A stretch of DNA of 12,334 bases, taken from assembly GCF_046546175.1 (NCBI RefSeq), contig NZ_JBKGYF010000051.1:1-12334 (forward strand), written 5' to 3'. The stretch comes from Methanohalobium sp046546175. Lineage in GTDB: Archaea; Halobacteriota; Methanosarcinia; Methanosarcinales; Methanosarcinaceae. Positions 1 to 6,337 of this stretch are shown piece by piece (positions within the stretch are counted from its first letter, which is position 1; each line of letters begins with the position of its first letter). The notes beneath the pieces were generated by a model. The model was given only the letters and a program-made list of their open reading frames with translations. It was not told the origin of the DNA and made no database searches. A program made the translations under genes and the position numbers.

Positions 1-78
1 GGGGTAGAGCCTGTGGAGTTGTGTTCGTTAGAACAAACTATGAAACAGGAAGCCAATTGGTCTTTAGCCAACTGGTAG
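1..78 (+). CDS. tnpB: TnpB (IS200/IS605-type RNA-guided nuclease), C-terminal end only
   Basis: Reading from base 1 in frame 1 gives 25 codons (GVEPVELCS..., then TMKQEA..., ending ANW) followed by TAG at 76-78. This GVEPVE...TMKQEA ending is the usual C-terminal tail of archaeal TnpB proteins encoded by IS200/IS605/IS1341-type elements, lying after the RuvC and zinc-ribbon parts, which are outside the window. TnpB is an RNA-guided DNA nuclease that helps these elements persist. The frame is open to the window edge, so I cannot tell whether the full gene is intact. Its last codons overlap the terminal stem-loop of the element, as is normal for this family. Family assignment rests on a short tail plus the matching right-end structure that follows it. 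Confidence 0.78.
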   Translation, partial: GVEPVELCSLEQTMKQEANWSLANW

Positions 79-83
79 TTCAC
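1..83 (+). mobile_element. Right end of an IS200/IS605-family (IS1341-like) insertion sequence
   Basis: After the tnpB tail a subterminal imperfect hairpin is formed by CCAATTGG (53-60) and CCAACTGG (68-75). It has one A-C mismatch and a 7-base loop. A short single-stranded stretch follows, ending in TTCAC (79-83). TTCAC is the right cleavage pentanucleotide known for ISDra2-like elements. These transposons have hairpin ends rather than terminal inverted repeats and leave no target duplication, so the boundary is taken as the C of TTCAC at 83. No tnpA is visible here. The left end lies outside the window. Confidence 0.68.
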
Positions 84-99
84 CAAACACTTCAAGGAA
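41..99 (+). ncRNA. 3' part of a putative omega-RNA (TnpB guide RNA) with flanking-derived guide
   Basis: In IS200/IS605 elements the right end is transcribed as a guide RNA: a scaffold overlapping the tnpB 3' end, then about 16 bases of whatever DNA flanks the insertion. Here the scaffold would include the 53-75 hairpin and end at TTCAC (83). The guide would then be CAAACACTTCAAGGAA (84-99). The 5' limit of the RNA is unknown and probably lies further left, so the start given is only nominal. Structure is read from the sequence; transcription and guide length are inferred from the family. Confidence 0.5.
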
Positions 100-105
100 T
101 TACCA

Positions 106-118
106 ATATTATTAATAT
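106..118 (+). promoter_or_regulatory. Candidate TATA-type promoter for the translin-sepS run
   Basis: An AT-only palindrome ATATTA-T-TAATAT sits about 29 bases (centre to start codon) before the ATG at 141. Archaeal transcription begins roughly 22-27 bases after the TATA centre, so the transcript would start almost at the ATG. That fits the absence of any Shine-Dalgarno match upstream of 141. It lies only 23 bases inside the host flank of the insertion element. The box is not a perfect consensus. Confidence 0.4.
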
Positions 119-140
119 GTTGTAAATTTAAAGACCAACT

Positions 141-773
141 ATGATTAAGGACATTTCAGCCAAAATACTAGAAGACTTTGATACAAAAGATAAAGCACGG
201 GAAAAAGGCTTAACCCTATCGAGAGAGGTTGTACGTACCTGCAGAAGTATCATGTACAACATTCACAACAAAAAATTTTATCAAGCAGAAGACATGCTTG
301 AAGACGCACACAAATCCCTTGAAGATATTAATTCCCATCTTGGGACATACCCAGATATATATTACGGCGGCTTCGTAGAACATGCACAGCAGGAATATGT
401 TGAATGTGCTATTGTATTTCATCTTTTATACAGTAAAGGCGATATTAACAAAATACCATCACCAGATGATTTAAATGTTGGATATGCAGCATACTTAAAT
501 GGAATGGCTGATGCTGGTGGGGAATTGAGAAGACATATACTTGACCTTATAAGAAAGGACAAACCTGAAAAAGGGGAAACATTTTTAGAAATTATGGAAA
601 CAATGCTTTCAAATCTAATGATGTTCGATTATCCTGATGCTATAACACATAACCTTAGATCTAAAACCGATAGACTGCGTTCTGTTGTTGAGCGTACACG
701 TGGCGACCTAACCAATGCTATACGTCAGCAAAAACTGGAAGAATCAATGAAAAATTTTGAGTCAAAGTTATAA
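141..773 (+). CDS. Translin/TRAX-family RNA-binding protein, likely endoribonuclease
   Basis: A 210-residue, mostly helical protein of the translin family (COG2178), close to the usual archaeal length. Eukaryotic translin and TRAX form C3PO, an octameric RNase acting on single-stranded RNA and pre-tRNA fragments, with the active site in TRAX. The TRAX acidic residues appear to be kept: E85 and E88 in QEYVE, and D124 and E128 in ADAGGE with the same D-x3-E spacing. So this is probably a catalytic, TRAX-like subunit, as reported for an Archaeoglobus homologue, and not only an RNA binder. The ATG at 141 is the only possible start, because an in-frame TAA lies at 129-131. No ribosome binding site precedes it, which suggests a leaderless or near-leaderless message. 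It ends 19 bases before sepS and is probably co-transcribed with it. Substrate is unknown. Confidence 0.88.
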   Translation: MIKDISAKILEDFDTKDKAREKGLTLSREVVRTCRSIMYNIHNKKFYQAEDMLEDAHKSLEDINSHLGTYPDIYYGGFVEHAQQEYVECAIVFHLLYSKGDINKIPSPDDLNVGYAAYLNGMADAGGELRRHILDLIRKDKPEKGETFLEIMETMLSNLMMFDYPDAITHNLRSKTDRLRSVVERTRGDLTNAIRQQKLEESMKNFESKL

Positions 774-792
774 TTTATGATGAGGATATAGT

Positions 793-2412
793 ATGAAATT
801 TGACCCTGGTGATTACAAAAAACTGGAAAAAGAGGACTTTGATGCTGCATGGAACAGTGGTAAAGATGTAATTAAACAACCCACATTTAATGAGCAGTAC
901 CCTCATATATCACTTAAATATGGAAAACCCCATCCTGTTTATGACACCATAGACAAACTCAGAGAAGCCTACCTTCGTATGGGTTTTGATGAAATGATGA
1001 ATCCCTTGATTGTAGATGAACAGGAAGTACATCGGCAATTCGGACATGAAGCTCTCACTGTTCTTGATCGTTGCTTTTATCTGGCAGGTCTGGCACGTCC
1101 GAATGTAGGTATACCTGAAGAAAGAATTTCATCCATAAAACAAATCCTTGGTGATATCGGAGATGAGGGAATCGAGAAAATCAGAAAAATTCTGCATTCA
1201 TATAAAAAAGGAGAAATTGAAGGTGACGACCTTGTAATCGAAATTTCAGAACAACTCGGTGTTTCAGATACCCATATAGTTGAAATGATAAATCAGGTAT
1301 TCCCTGAATTCAAAGAACTTGTCCCACAATCCACAAGGAAAACCCTTAGAAGCCACATGACAAGCGGATGGTTTATCAGCCTCAGTTCACTGCTGGAGAG
1401 AGAAAAACCACCGTTCCACTTTTTTTCAATAGATAGATGTTTTAGAAGAGAGCAGCAGGAAGATGCAGCACGGCTCATGACATATTATTCTGCATCCTGC
1501 GTCATCATGGATGAAAATGTGACTGTTGACTATGGGAAAGCCGTAGCTGAAGGTTTGTTATCCCAGTTTGGGTTTGAGAAATTTAAATTCAAACTTGATG
1601 AGAAACGCAGCAAGTACTATGTACCGGACACACAAATTGAAGTGTTTGCCTACCACCCAAAACTTGTCGGTTCCAATACCAGTTATTCTGACGGATGGAT
1701 AGAAATCGCCACATTTGGTATTTATTCCCCTGTTGCTCTTGCACAATATGATATCCCTTATCCTGTTATGAATCTTGGTATGGGTGTGGAAAGACTTGCC
1801 ATGATACTCAATCTTGCTGAAGATGTACGCTCCATGACATATCCACAGCTTACAAAATACAGTAAATGGATGATGAAGGATAGAGACCTTGCAAAGATGG
1901 TTTTTGTGGATAAAACACCACAAACTGCAGAAGGGAGAAAAATCTGTAAAAGTATTGTAGAATTATGTGAATTAAATGGTTCTGAACAAAGTCCCTGTGA
2001 ATTTACTGCATGGGAAGGAACACTTGAGGGGAAACATGTAAAAGTATGGGTTGTAGAACCCGAAGAAAACACGAAATTATGTGGACCTGCTGTTTTTAAT
2101 GAAATCGTAGTCTACAATAATGATATACTTGGAATACCGAACAATAAGAAATGGCAAAAAGCGTTTGAAAACGATTCAGCACGTACAGGAATAAGATTTA
2201 TAGATTCTTTCGCCTCATTGGCAGCTTTTGAAATTGAAGAAGCAGTTGCAAATGGTGAAACTGAAACCGAGACAAGGGTGCGGATTGTAAAAGTTCCTTC
2301 TGAAATCAATATCAAACTTGATTCACTTGCACAGAGATATATCACAGGCAAAAACAAAAACATCGAAATTCGCGGACCAGTCTTTACCACGGTGAGGGCT
2401 AAGATTGAATAA
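793..2412 (+). CDS. sepS: O-phosphoseryl-tRNA(Cys) synthetase (SepRS)
   Basis: Class II aminoacyl-tRNA synthetase that charges tRNA(Cys) with O-phosphoserine. SepCysS, not in this window, then converts it to Cys-tRNA(Cys). This is the methanogen route to cysteine. The 539 residues match the family length. Class II motif 2 is at about 212-228 (FFSIDRCFRRE...) and motif 3 at 327-338 (NLGMGVERLAMI). Residues that bind the phosphate in studied SepRS align with a shift of two: T190 in SHMTS, and S233 and S235 in YYSAS. N327 is also kept. The C-terminal part (about 370-539) is the tRNA-binding region. GAGG at 782-785 precedes the ATG by 7 bases. The gene follows the translin-like gene closely, and its last 8 bases overlap the start of endonuclease V, so the three are likely one transcript. 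Confidence 0.97.
   Translation: MKFDPGDYKKLEKEDFDAAWNSGKDVIKQPTFNEQYPHISLKYGKPHPVYDTIDKLREAYLRMGFDEMMNPLIVDEQEVHRQFGHEALTVLDRCFYLAGLARPNVGIPEERISSIKQILGDIGDEGIEKIRKILHSYKKGEIEGDDLVIEISEQLGVSDTHIVEMINQVFPEFKELVPQSTRKTLRSHMTSGWFISLSSLLEREKPPFHFFSIDRCFRREQQEDAARLMTYYSASCVIMDENVTVDYGKAVAEGLLSQFGFEKFKFKLDEKRSKYYVPDTQIEVFAYHPKLVGSNTSYSDGWIEIATFGIYSPVALAQYDIPYPVMNLGMGVERLAMILNLAEDVRSMTYPQLTKYSKWMMKDRDLAKMVFVDKTPQTAEGRKICKSIVELCELNGSEQSPCEFTAWEGTLEGKHVKVWVVEPEENTKLCGPAVFNEIVVYNNDILGIPNNKKWQKAFENDSARTGIRFIDSFASLAAFEIEEAVANGETETETRVRIVKVPSEINIKLDSLAQRYITGKNKNIEIRGPVFTTVRAKIE
2391..2397 (+). promoter_or_regulatory. Ribosome binding site deciding the TTG start of endonuclease V
   Basis: GGTGAGG lies inside the last codons of sepS, 7 bases before the TTG at 2405. 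It complements the archaeal 16S rRNA 3' end (AUCACCUCC). There is no usable ATG between here and the first catalytic aspartate, so this site supports TTG initiation and coupling of endonuclease V translation to sepS. Confidence 0.6.
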
Positions 2413-3163
2413 AAATTATCCTGAGAAATTGTTCAATCCTGAATCTTATGATAGAGATGATCTAATACAAATACAATCAGATATCTCATCCCTTATAATC
2501 CATGAAGATGATTTTGAACCCCTAAATCTCATTGGTGGTTCTGACTGTGCATTTCTGGATGATTTGATAATATGTGGTATTGTAATACTCGATTACAATA
2601 CACTGGATGTGATTGAAAAATCATATTTAACCCATAAGGTAACATTCCCCTACATTCCCACATTCCTTTCATTCAGAGAAGGAAGTGCCATTGCATCTGC
2701 TATTTTTAAACTGGAGAACATCCCAGATTTACTAATGTTTGATGGTTGTGGAATCAATCATCCTCGAAGAGTAGGTATCGCATCTCATGTCGGTGCAGTC
2801 CTGGACATCCCCACAATAGGTGTTGCTAAAAAGATTCTATGCGGCAAACGTGGATCTGGTGAGCCTGAATCTGTGGGTGCCTCAAAACCCCTTATATATA
2901 ATGGTGAAACAACAGGTTACCTTTATAAATCCAAAAAAGGTACAAATCCCATAATAATAGCTCCGGGTAATCGGGTATCTCTTGAGAGTTCACTGGAAAT
3001 TGTGAAGCACTGTATCAGACATCACAAACTGCCAGAACCAACCCGACTTGCACATAATTATGTAAATGATGTCAAAAAACAACTACAAGACAGGTACAAA
3101 AATGATAACATCAATAAATGGATGGGAAACAAGGATTCCAAATATAGTGAAACTGATGGATGA
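2405..3163 (+). CDS. nfi: Endonuclease V (deoxyinosine 3' endonuclease)
   Basis: Repair nuclease that nicks DNA (or, in some homologues, RNA) one base 3' of inosine, the deamination product of adenine. The family core is present: D47 in GGSDCAF, wedge tyrosine Y83 in YIPTFLSFREG, E92, and D113 in DGCGINHPRR, followed by TIGVAK. These match the Thermotoga maritima catalytic set D43/Y80/E89/D110 with shifts of three or four. The 252 residues are slightly longer than the roughly 220 usual; the extra is a lysine- and asparagine-rich C-terminal tail from about 222, which is coded in the region shared with the next gene. The start is TTG, overlapping sepS by 8 bases, with GGTGAGG upstream. All active-site residues are intact, so it should be functional. 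Confidence 0.94.
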   Translation: MNKNYPEKLFNPESYDRDDLIQIQSDISSLIIHEDDFEPLNLIGGSDCAFLDDLIICGIVILDYNTLDVIEKSYLTHKVTFPYIPTFLSFREGSAIASAIFKLENIPDLLMFDGCGINHPRRVGIASHVGAVLDIPTIGVAKKILCGKRGSGEPESVGASKPLIYNGETTGYLYKSKKGTNPIIIAPGNRVSLESSLEIVKHCIRHHKLPEPTRLAHNYVNDVKKQLQDRYKNDNINKWMGNKDSKYSETDG

Positions 3164-3776
3164 AGGTGAACCGGTATGTGTTACGTTTACATATCACTCT
3201 GACATATCTGGTAATTTAGATTCAAAAATATCAGCTGATTCAGAGCTTCTTTTTTGCGAGATGGTTCAAAAAGCACGTTATGGAGGAGTTTTCAATGTTG
3301 AAAAAGACGGATGCCCTGTCGGCAATTATGTTCTGGGAAAAACCAACGAACCTCCGTTTGAATATTATTTAAAATCCGGAAGATATAAAAACAGAACCGC
3401 AGCATACAGAGCTTCAAAATCAATTCCAAAAATAAGCAAACCTTATAAATCCGTTTGGATTGAGCCCCTATCCATAAACAAAGGACAATTTAATGTACTT
3501 ATCCTCTTTCTTAAACCTGAATCTGCCATGAGAATTATACAGGCGTATTCATATCTGGAAGGAAAGCAGATAAAGATAAATACACTGGGAGCCGCGTCAG
3601 TATGCGGGGAGTGTATTGCAAAACCGATTTCCTGTGGAATAGGGGCTTCATTTGGATGCAAAGGTTCACGGAAACACAGTAAATATAAGAACACAGAAGT
3701 ACCAATTGGTATTTCTTTTGAAATGATTGACAAAATAGAAGAAGGGCTTGAAAACACACCCGATACATGGGTTTGA
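3102..3776 (+). CDS. DUF169-family protein
   Basis: A 224-residue protein of the DUF169 family (PF02596), common in methanogens and anaerobes and without an assigned reaction. Family-like features are the N-terminal EGEPV-type segment (GEPVCVTF) and a late cysteine/glycine-rich stretch with CGECIAKPISCG followed by FGCKGSRK. These could bind a metal or cofactor, but that is not established. Start choice is uncertain. The ATG at 3102 has AGGT 6 bases upstream and keeps the helix before GEPV, while 3066 and 3156 are in-frame alternatives. With 3102 it shares 62 bases with endonuclease V in another frame, which suggests a tightly packed operon. It ends 47 bases from the convergent DUF473 gene; no clear terminator lies between. 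Confidence 0.8.
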   Translation: MITSINGWETRIPNIVKLMDEGEPVCVTFTYHSDISGNLDSKISADSELLFCEMVQKARYGGVFNVEKDGCPVGNYVLGKTNEPPFEYYLKSGRYKNRTAAYRASKSIPKISKPYKSVWIEPLSINKGQFNVLILFLKPESAMRIIQAYSYLEGKQIKINTLGAASVCGECIAKPISCGIGASFGCKGSRKHSKYKNTEVPIGISFEMIDKIEEGLENTPDTWV

Positions 3777-3823
3777 AATGAAAAACATCAAAAGGAGCGC
3801 TTGTATCTGGCATTCCTTGTAAA

Positions 3824-4213
3824 TCATCTTGCTTTATAGCATGATATCAGTTCAGCTTCTACCCGAGTAATCTCTCCAATATCATTGGAATAGACTTTTC
3901 TCACCCGTGCCCATGCTCTTGGGTCTAATTGTATTCTAGCCATTGTAGTTTCGCTTTCTTCGTAGAATGTTTCAGTACTGCTGAATGTTCGATGAGTCGA
4001 TATATGATGCTTCATTATTCGTGCTACAACACCTGTAGTTCCAGGTGCTAAATCCTGGATACTTGTATGGGTAAGAAATACAAAATCACCCACATTAAGT
4101 TTGAGCACTGTAAAAAAGTTGTGAGGGCTCCGAATTTCTATTGTTCTCAGGGTATCATTTTTAAGCTCTCTCATCACATTTTCAGCAATTCCGGTTAGTG
4201 CGACATGTTCCAT
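3824..4213 (-). CDS. DUF473-family archaeal protein
   Basis: A 129-residue protein of the archaea-specific DUF473 family, recognised from its ALTGIAENV...LRTIEIRSPHNFF start and the VGDFVFLT and GTTGVVARI segments. The size is normal. No function is known. The pattern of short strands and glycines suggests a small beta-barrel-like domain, which is inference. A strong ribosome binding site (GAGGTGA, about 4220-4226) lies 6 bases upstream of the ATG. It starts 22 bases after the PAC2 gene stop, so the two are almost certainly co-transcribed, which hints at a role near proteasome assembly or protein quality control. Confidence 0.85.
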   Translation of the reverse strand: MEHVALTGIAENVMRELKNDTLRTIEIRSPHNFFTVLKLNVGDFVFLTHTSIQDLAPGTTGVVARIMKHHISTHRTFSSTETFYEESETTMARIQLDPRAWARVRKVYSNDIGEITRVEAELISCYKAR

Positions 4214-4235
4214 AGTTTTTCACCTCTGAAGCCGC

Positions 4236-4997
4236 TTACCCATACATTGGGAATTCTTTTTTGTAGCCTGGATGCTGTTCTGAAGATTTGACATCTTCTG
4301 CTAGACTCTGCATTTGTGCTTCGATTTTTTCCGCCTGTTCAAGGAGTTCATGGGTGTTGATGGAAAGTCCGTATAAAGAATTCAAAACATCCAGAACTGC
4401 TGCTGCTGCTCTTGGGTCAGGGTTCTGAGTCTGTGTAGAACCAAGTAGACTGATAGCCGGCATCTCACTCATAAAACATTCTGACATCACGCTACCGGAT
4501 ATTCCAGATATTGTACCCATACGGAATATTTCTATATGCTCTTTGATTTTGTCAAGCATATCATTACTTGTTGCTGCACCGAAGACATGCGTTTCTTCAG
4601 ATTCCTCCACGGTTGTAATTCCTGCCATGGATACAATCTCTTTCACATTAATGGACTTTGCCCAGTTAACAAGAGCCTTACTAATATCATAGGATACCGA
4701 TGGATTGATAGGTATATCAGATACCACGAGCAACAAATTGTGTTCTTCACTTTCATATATTCTGACCGGCATTGTAACCAGCCCTTCATACAATACTACA
4801 ATTGGTGGGAAATATTTTGATTCGATTGACCCCTTGTAGGTCATACCCAGTTTATCTATTATCTGCTGACTTGCAATATTTCCAACAAGTCCTATTCCCG
4901 GGAACCCTTCTATAAGTACTGGATTTTCTGATTGGATAGATTCTATAACAATCTGCACATTGTGATCTTCATGGACATTTGGCAAAATAATCACCAT
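4236..4997 (-). CDS. PAC2-family proteasome assembly chaperone homologue
   Basis: A 253-residue member of the PAC2/COG2047 family. Archaeal relatives (PbaA and PbaB of Pyrococcus) are homologues of the eukaryotic chaperones Pac1-Pac2 that help assemble the 20S core. The signature EGFPGIGLVGNIASQQ is at about 34-49. The last three residues are M-Y-G, which fits the HbYX rule (hydrophobic-Tyr-any) for a tail that docks into the pockets of the proteasome alpha ring. The region before it (about 214-240) is predicted to be a charged helix that could present the tail. The ATG at 4997 has only a weak AGG upstream, and the next codon is GTG, so the start could shift by a residue. A TATA box lies about 65 bases upstream. 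The family is certain; the proteasome role is inferred from homologues and the tail. Confidence 0.88.
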   Translation of the reverse strand: MVIILPNVHEDHNVQIVIESIQSENPVLIEGFPGIGLVGNIASQQIIDKLGMTYKGSIESKYFPPIVVLYEGLVTMPVRIYESEEHNLLLVVSDIPINPSVSYDISKALVNWAKSINVKEIVSMAGITTVEESEETHVFGAATSNDMLDKIKEHIEIFRMGTISGISGSVMSECFMSEMPAISLLGSTQTQNPDPRAAAAVLDVLNSLYGLSINTHELLEQAEKIEAQMQSLAEDVKSSEQHPGYKKEFPMYG

Positions 4998-5059
4998 CCT
5001 GGATTAATATCTGTATATCAGAGCCACCCTCAACTCCCTATTACCATTACGTATTATTT

Positions 5060-5067
5060 CTTATATA
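5060..5067 (-). promoter_or_regulatory. Candidate TATA box for the PAC2-DUF473 operon
   Basis: On the minus strand TATATAAG is preceded by a purine-rich GTAAAGA stretch that could act as a BRE. Transcription would start near 5036-5040, leaving a leader of about 40 bases before the ATG at 4997. The surrounding 4998-5163 stretch contains no gene. Confidence 0.45.
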
Positions 5068-5119
5068 TCTTTACAATCATATAAGAAACCAACTGTTGCA
5101 GATAATCCAATATTAGAGA

Positions 5120-5139
5120 TTTGAAATTGATATTTCAAA
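5120..5139 (-). terminator. Hairpin downstream of the small membrane protein gene
   Basis: TTTGAAAT (5120-5127) and ATTTCAAA (5132-5139) form a perfect 8-base stem with a 4-base loop, 25 bases past the stop of the small gene on the minus strand. It is AT-rich and has no long T-run after it on that strand, so it may be an RNA processing or stability element and not a true terminator. Confidence 0.3.
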
Positions 5140-5163
5140 AAATCAGGGAAATCTATCACAGGA

Positions 5164-5334
5164 TCATTCTAGACCGTCTGACGCATCATCTTCTGGAGAT
5201 GATTTTTCCATTGATTTGTCTCTGTTGGGCTTTTTTGCTTTTAGGTCAGATTGCATTTTCAGGAATATAGCTGTAAAAGCAACTATAACCAGAAATATTA
5301 GTATACCGATTGCAAAAGCAATTAAAAAATCCAT
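5164..5334 (-). CDS. Small single-pass membrane protein, 56 residues
   Basis: An ATG-to-TGA frame of 57 codons in the 374-base gap between mtd and the PAC2 gene. Residues 3-25 form one very hydrophobic segment (DFLIAFAIGILIFLVIVAF...), a convincing membrane helix. Then comes a basic stretch (KAKKPNRDK, 32-40) and an acidic tail (SSPEDDASDGLE) ending at 56. By the positive-inside rule the tail would be cytoplasmic. I do not recognise a family. There is no Shine-Dalgarno site; a T-rich tract ends 3 bases before the ATG, and an AT box at about 5357-5366 is placed so that transcription could begin at the ATG itself. It lies 37 bases downstream of mtd on the same strand, so readthrough is also possible. 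The clean helix-plus-charged-tail layout favours a real gene over chance. Confidence 0.55.
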   Translation of the reverse strand: MDFLIAFAIGILIFLVIVAFTAIFLKMQSDLKAKKPNRDKSMEKSSPEDDASDGLE

Positions 5335-5337
5335 GTG

Positions 5338-5353
5338 TTAAAAAGGAAAAAAG
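5338..5353 (-). terminator. T-rich terminator tract after mtd
   Basis: On the minus strand, about 19 bases beyond the mtd stop codon, the sequence reads CTTTTTTCCTTTTTAA. Two T-runs of six and five match the oligo-T signals at which archaeal RNA polymerase stops without needing a hairpin. Confidence 0.5.
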
Positions 5354-5371
5354 TAGATATTAATTTTGCGT

Positions 5372-6202
5372 TTATTGCGGTTTTTCGTACAGTTTTGTTT
5401 TGGAGAGAACTTTACCTTTCTTGGAGTGAGGTTTCCTGAGAACTGTATCGTTTGTCTTTTCAATTTCTCTTGCCTCAACTGCCAGTTCTGATGCAGCTCT
5501 TATCATTTCATGACCTGTTGCTGCAGTGAAAGCAACCTCTTCCAAATCCTTCAGCATAAAGCATGCCGGGAGATTAATCTGAGATACTTTTTCAGCCATA
5601 TGTAGTGCAGCAAGACCTTTTGCTTTTGCATATGGATTGCTGAATCCTGCCCTTTCGATACATATCTGCGGTTTGGCATATATATGCGGCAGTTCAATTG
5701 CATCTCCGGATTTTCCTTCATCAACCTGTGCTGTTAATTTATCCAGTTCTTCCTGGACAAGGCGTACTGCACCACATGTGGAAAGTACCTTCATCACATC
5801 TGAATTAAAAGAAGCCATCTCTACAGGGTCCAAAAATTCAGTTTTTGCACCTATAAGCGGGTCGACCGGTAAGATTATGTAACCGAATCCTTCGTCTTCG
5901 ATTGCCTGTCTATCATCCTTTTTGGTAGGTCCGTCGGATATTATTAAACAGGGTTTGTCTTTCCATAAGTTACGTGCTTCTGTTGGTCCTGGTGTACTTG
6001 CATTTGGACTGATAATTATAACAAAATCCGGGTCAAATTCCTTAAATGCTTCTGTATCTGCAGCATCTTCCTTTGACATCTTGGGTCCTGTACCATATAC
6101 TCGAGTGGTGATTCCTTCTCTTGCTGCTATTTCATCTTCAAGAAGGTCTACAACCTGACTCATACCTAAGTTACCTAATTTGATAAATCCTACTTTTGCC
6201 AT
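5372..6202 (-). CDS. mtd: F420-dependent methylenetetrahydromethanopterin dehydrogenase
   Basis: Cytoplasmic enzyme that reversibly oxidises methylene-tetrahydromethanopterin (or its sarcinapterin form) to methenyl with coenzyme F420 as hydride carrier. In methylotrophic growth it runs in the oxidative direction. The 276 residues match the family. Recognisable segments are the MAKVGFIKLGNLG start (1-13), the Rossmann-like SPNASTPGPTEARN region at about 65-78, ISDGPTKKDD near 88-97, and HIYAKPQICIERAGFSNPYAKAKG in the C-terminal half (about 173-196). A very strong ribosome binding site (AAGGAGGGTG, 6207-6216) lies 4 bases before the ATG, as expected for a highly expressed catabolic gene. It has its own promoter and a T-rich terminator, so it is mainly monocistronic. 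Codon use is not unlike its neighbours. Confidence 0.97.
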   Translation of the reverse strand: MAKVGFIKLGNLGMSQVVDLLEDEIAAREGITTRVYGTGPKMSKEDAADTEAFKEFDPDFVIIISPNASTPGPTEARNLWKDKPCLIISDGPTKKDDRQAIEDEGFGYIILPVDPLIGAKTEFLDPVEMASFNSDVMKVLSTCGAVRLVQEELDKLTAQVDEGKSGDAIELPHIYAKPQICIERAGFSNPYAKAKGLAALHMAEKVSQINLPACFMLKDLEEVAFTAATGHEMIRAASELAVEAREIEKTNDTVLRKPHSKKGKVLSKTKLYEKPQ

Positions 6203-6240
6203 ATAACACCCTCCTTTGAGGTATATAAATAAAACATATA

Positions 6241-6270
6241 CCAGATTTACTGGATTTACAGTATCTACTG
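6241..6270. promoter_or_regulatory. Inverted repeats at the expected mtd transcription start (possible operator)
   Basis: Two adjacent small palindromes lie here: CAGTA-TC-TACTG (6259-6270) and CCAG-ATTTA-CTGG (6241-6253). The hexamer ATTTAC occurs twice, 9 bases apart. They cover the region 11-50 bases downstream of the mtd TATA box, where archaeal repressors commonly bind to block initiation. Binding is inferred; no regulator is encoded nearby. Confidence 0.35.
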
Positions 6271-6280
6271 TTTTGTATAG

Positions 6281-6294
6281 ATATATATTTTATC
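6281..6294 (-). promoter_or_regulatory. mtd: mtd core promoter (TATA box)
   Basis: On the minus strand the sequence GATAAAATATATATC provides a good archaeal TATA element with A-rich DNA before it. A transcription start near 6260 would give a leader of about 55-60 bases carrying the strong mtd ribosome binding site. Confidence 0.5.
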
Positions 6295-6337
6295 AAATTT
6301 TTCTTTGCATGCTCCTGCAAGCAAAATAATTTAATAT

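Noticed and set aside
53..75. AGCCAATTGGT and AGCCAACTGGT seen as a direct repeat or target duplication
   Set aside because: Because each unit is nearly self-complementary they are better explained as the two arms of the IS right-end hairpin, and this family makes no target duplications.
216..422. Minus-strand open frame inside the translin-like gene
   Set aside because: It lies wholly within a well-supported conserved gene and encodes no recognisable protein; it is a mirror of the coding strand.
1558..2072. Long minus-strand open frames inside sepS
   Set aside because: Overlap the conserved synthetase domains on the opposite strand, mutually overlap, and have no binding sites or family features.
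3777..3823. Possible terminator between the convergent DUF169 and DUF473 genes
   Set aside because: Only the hexamer palindrome AGCGCT was found and no T-run on either strand, so I do not call one.
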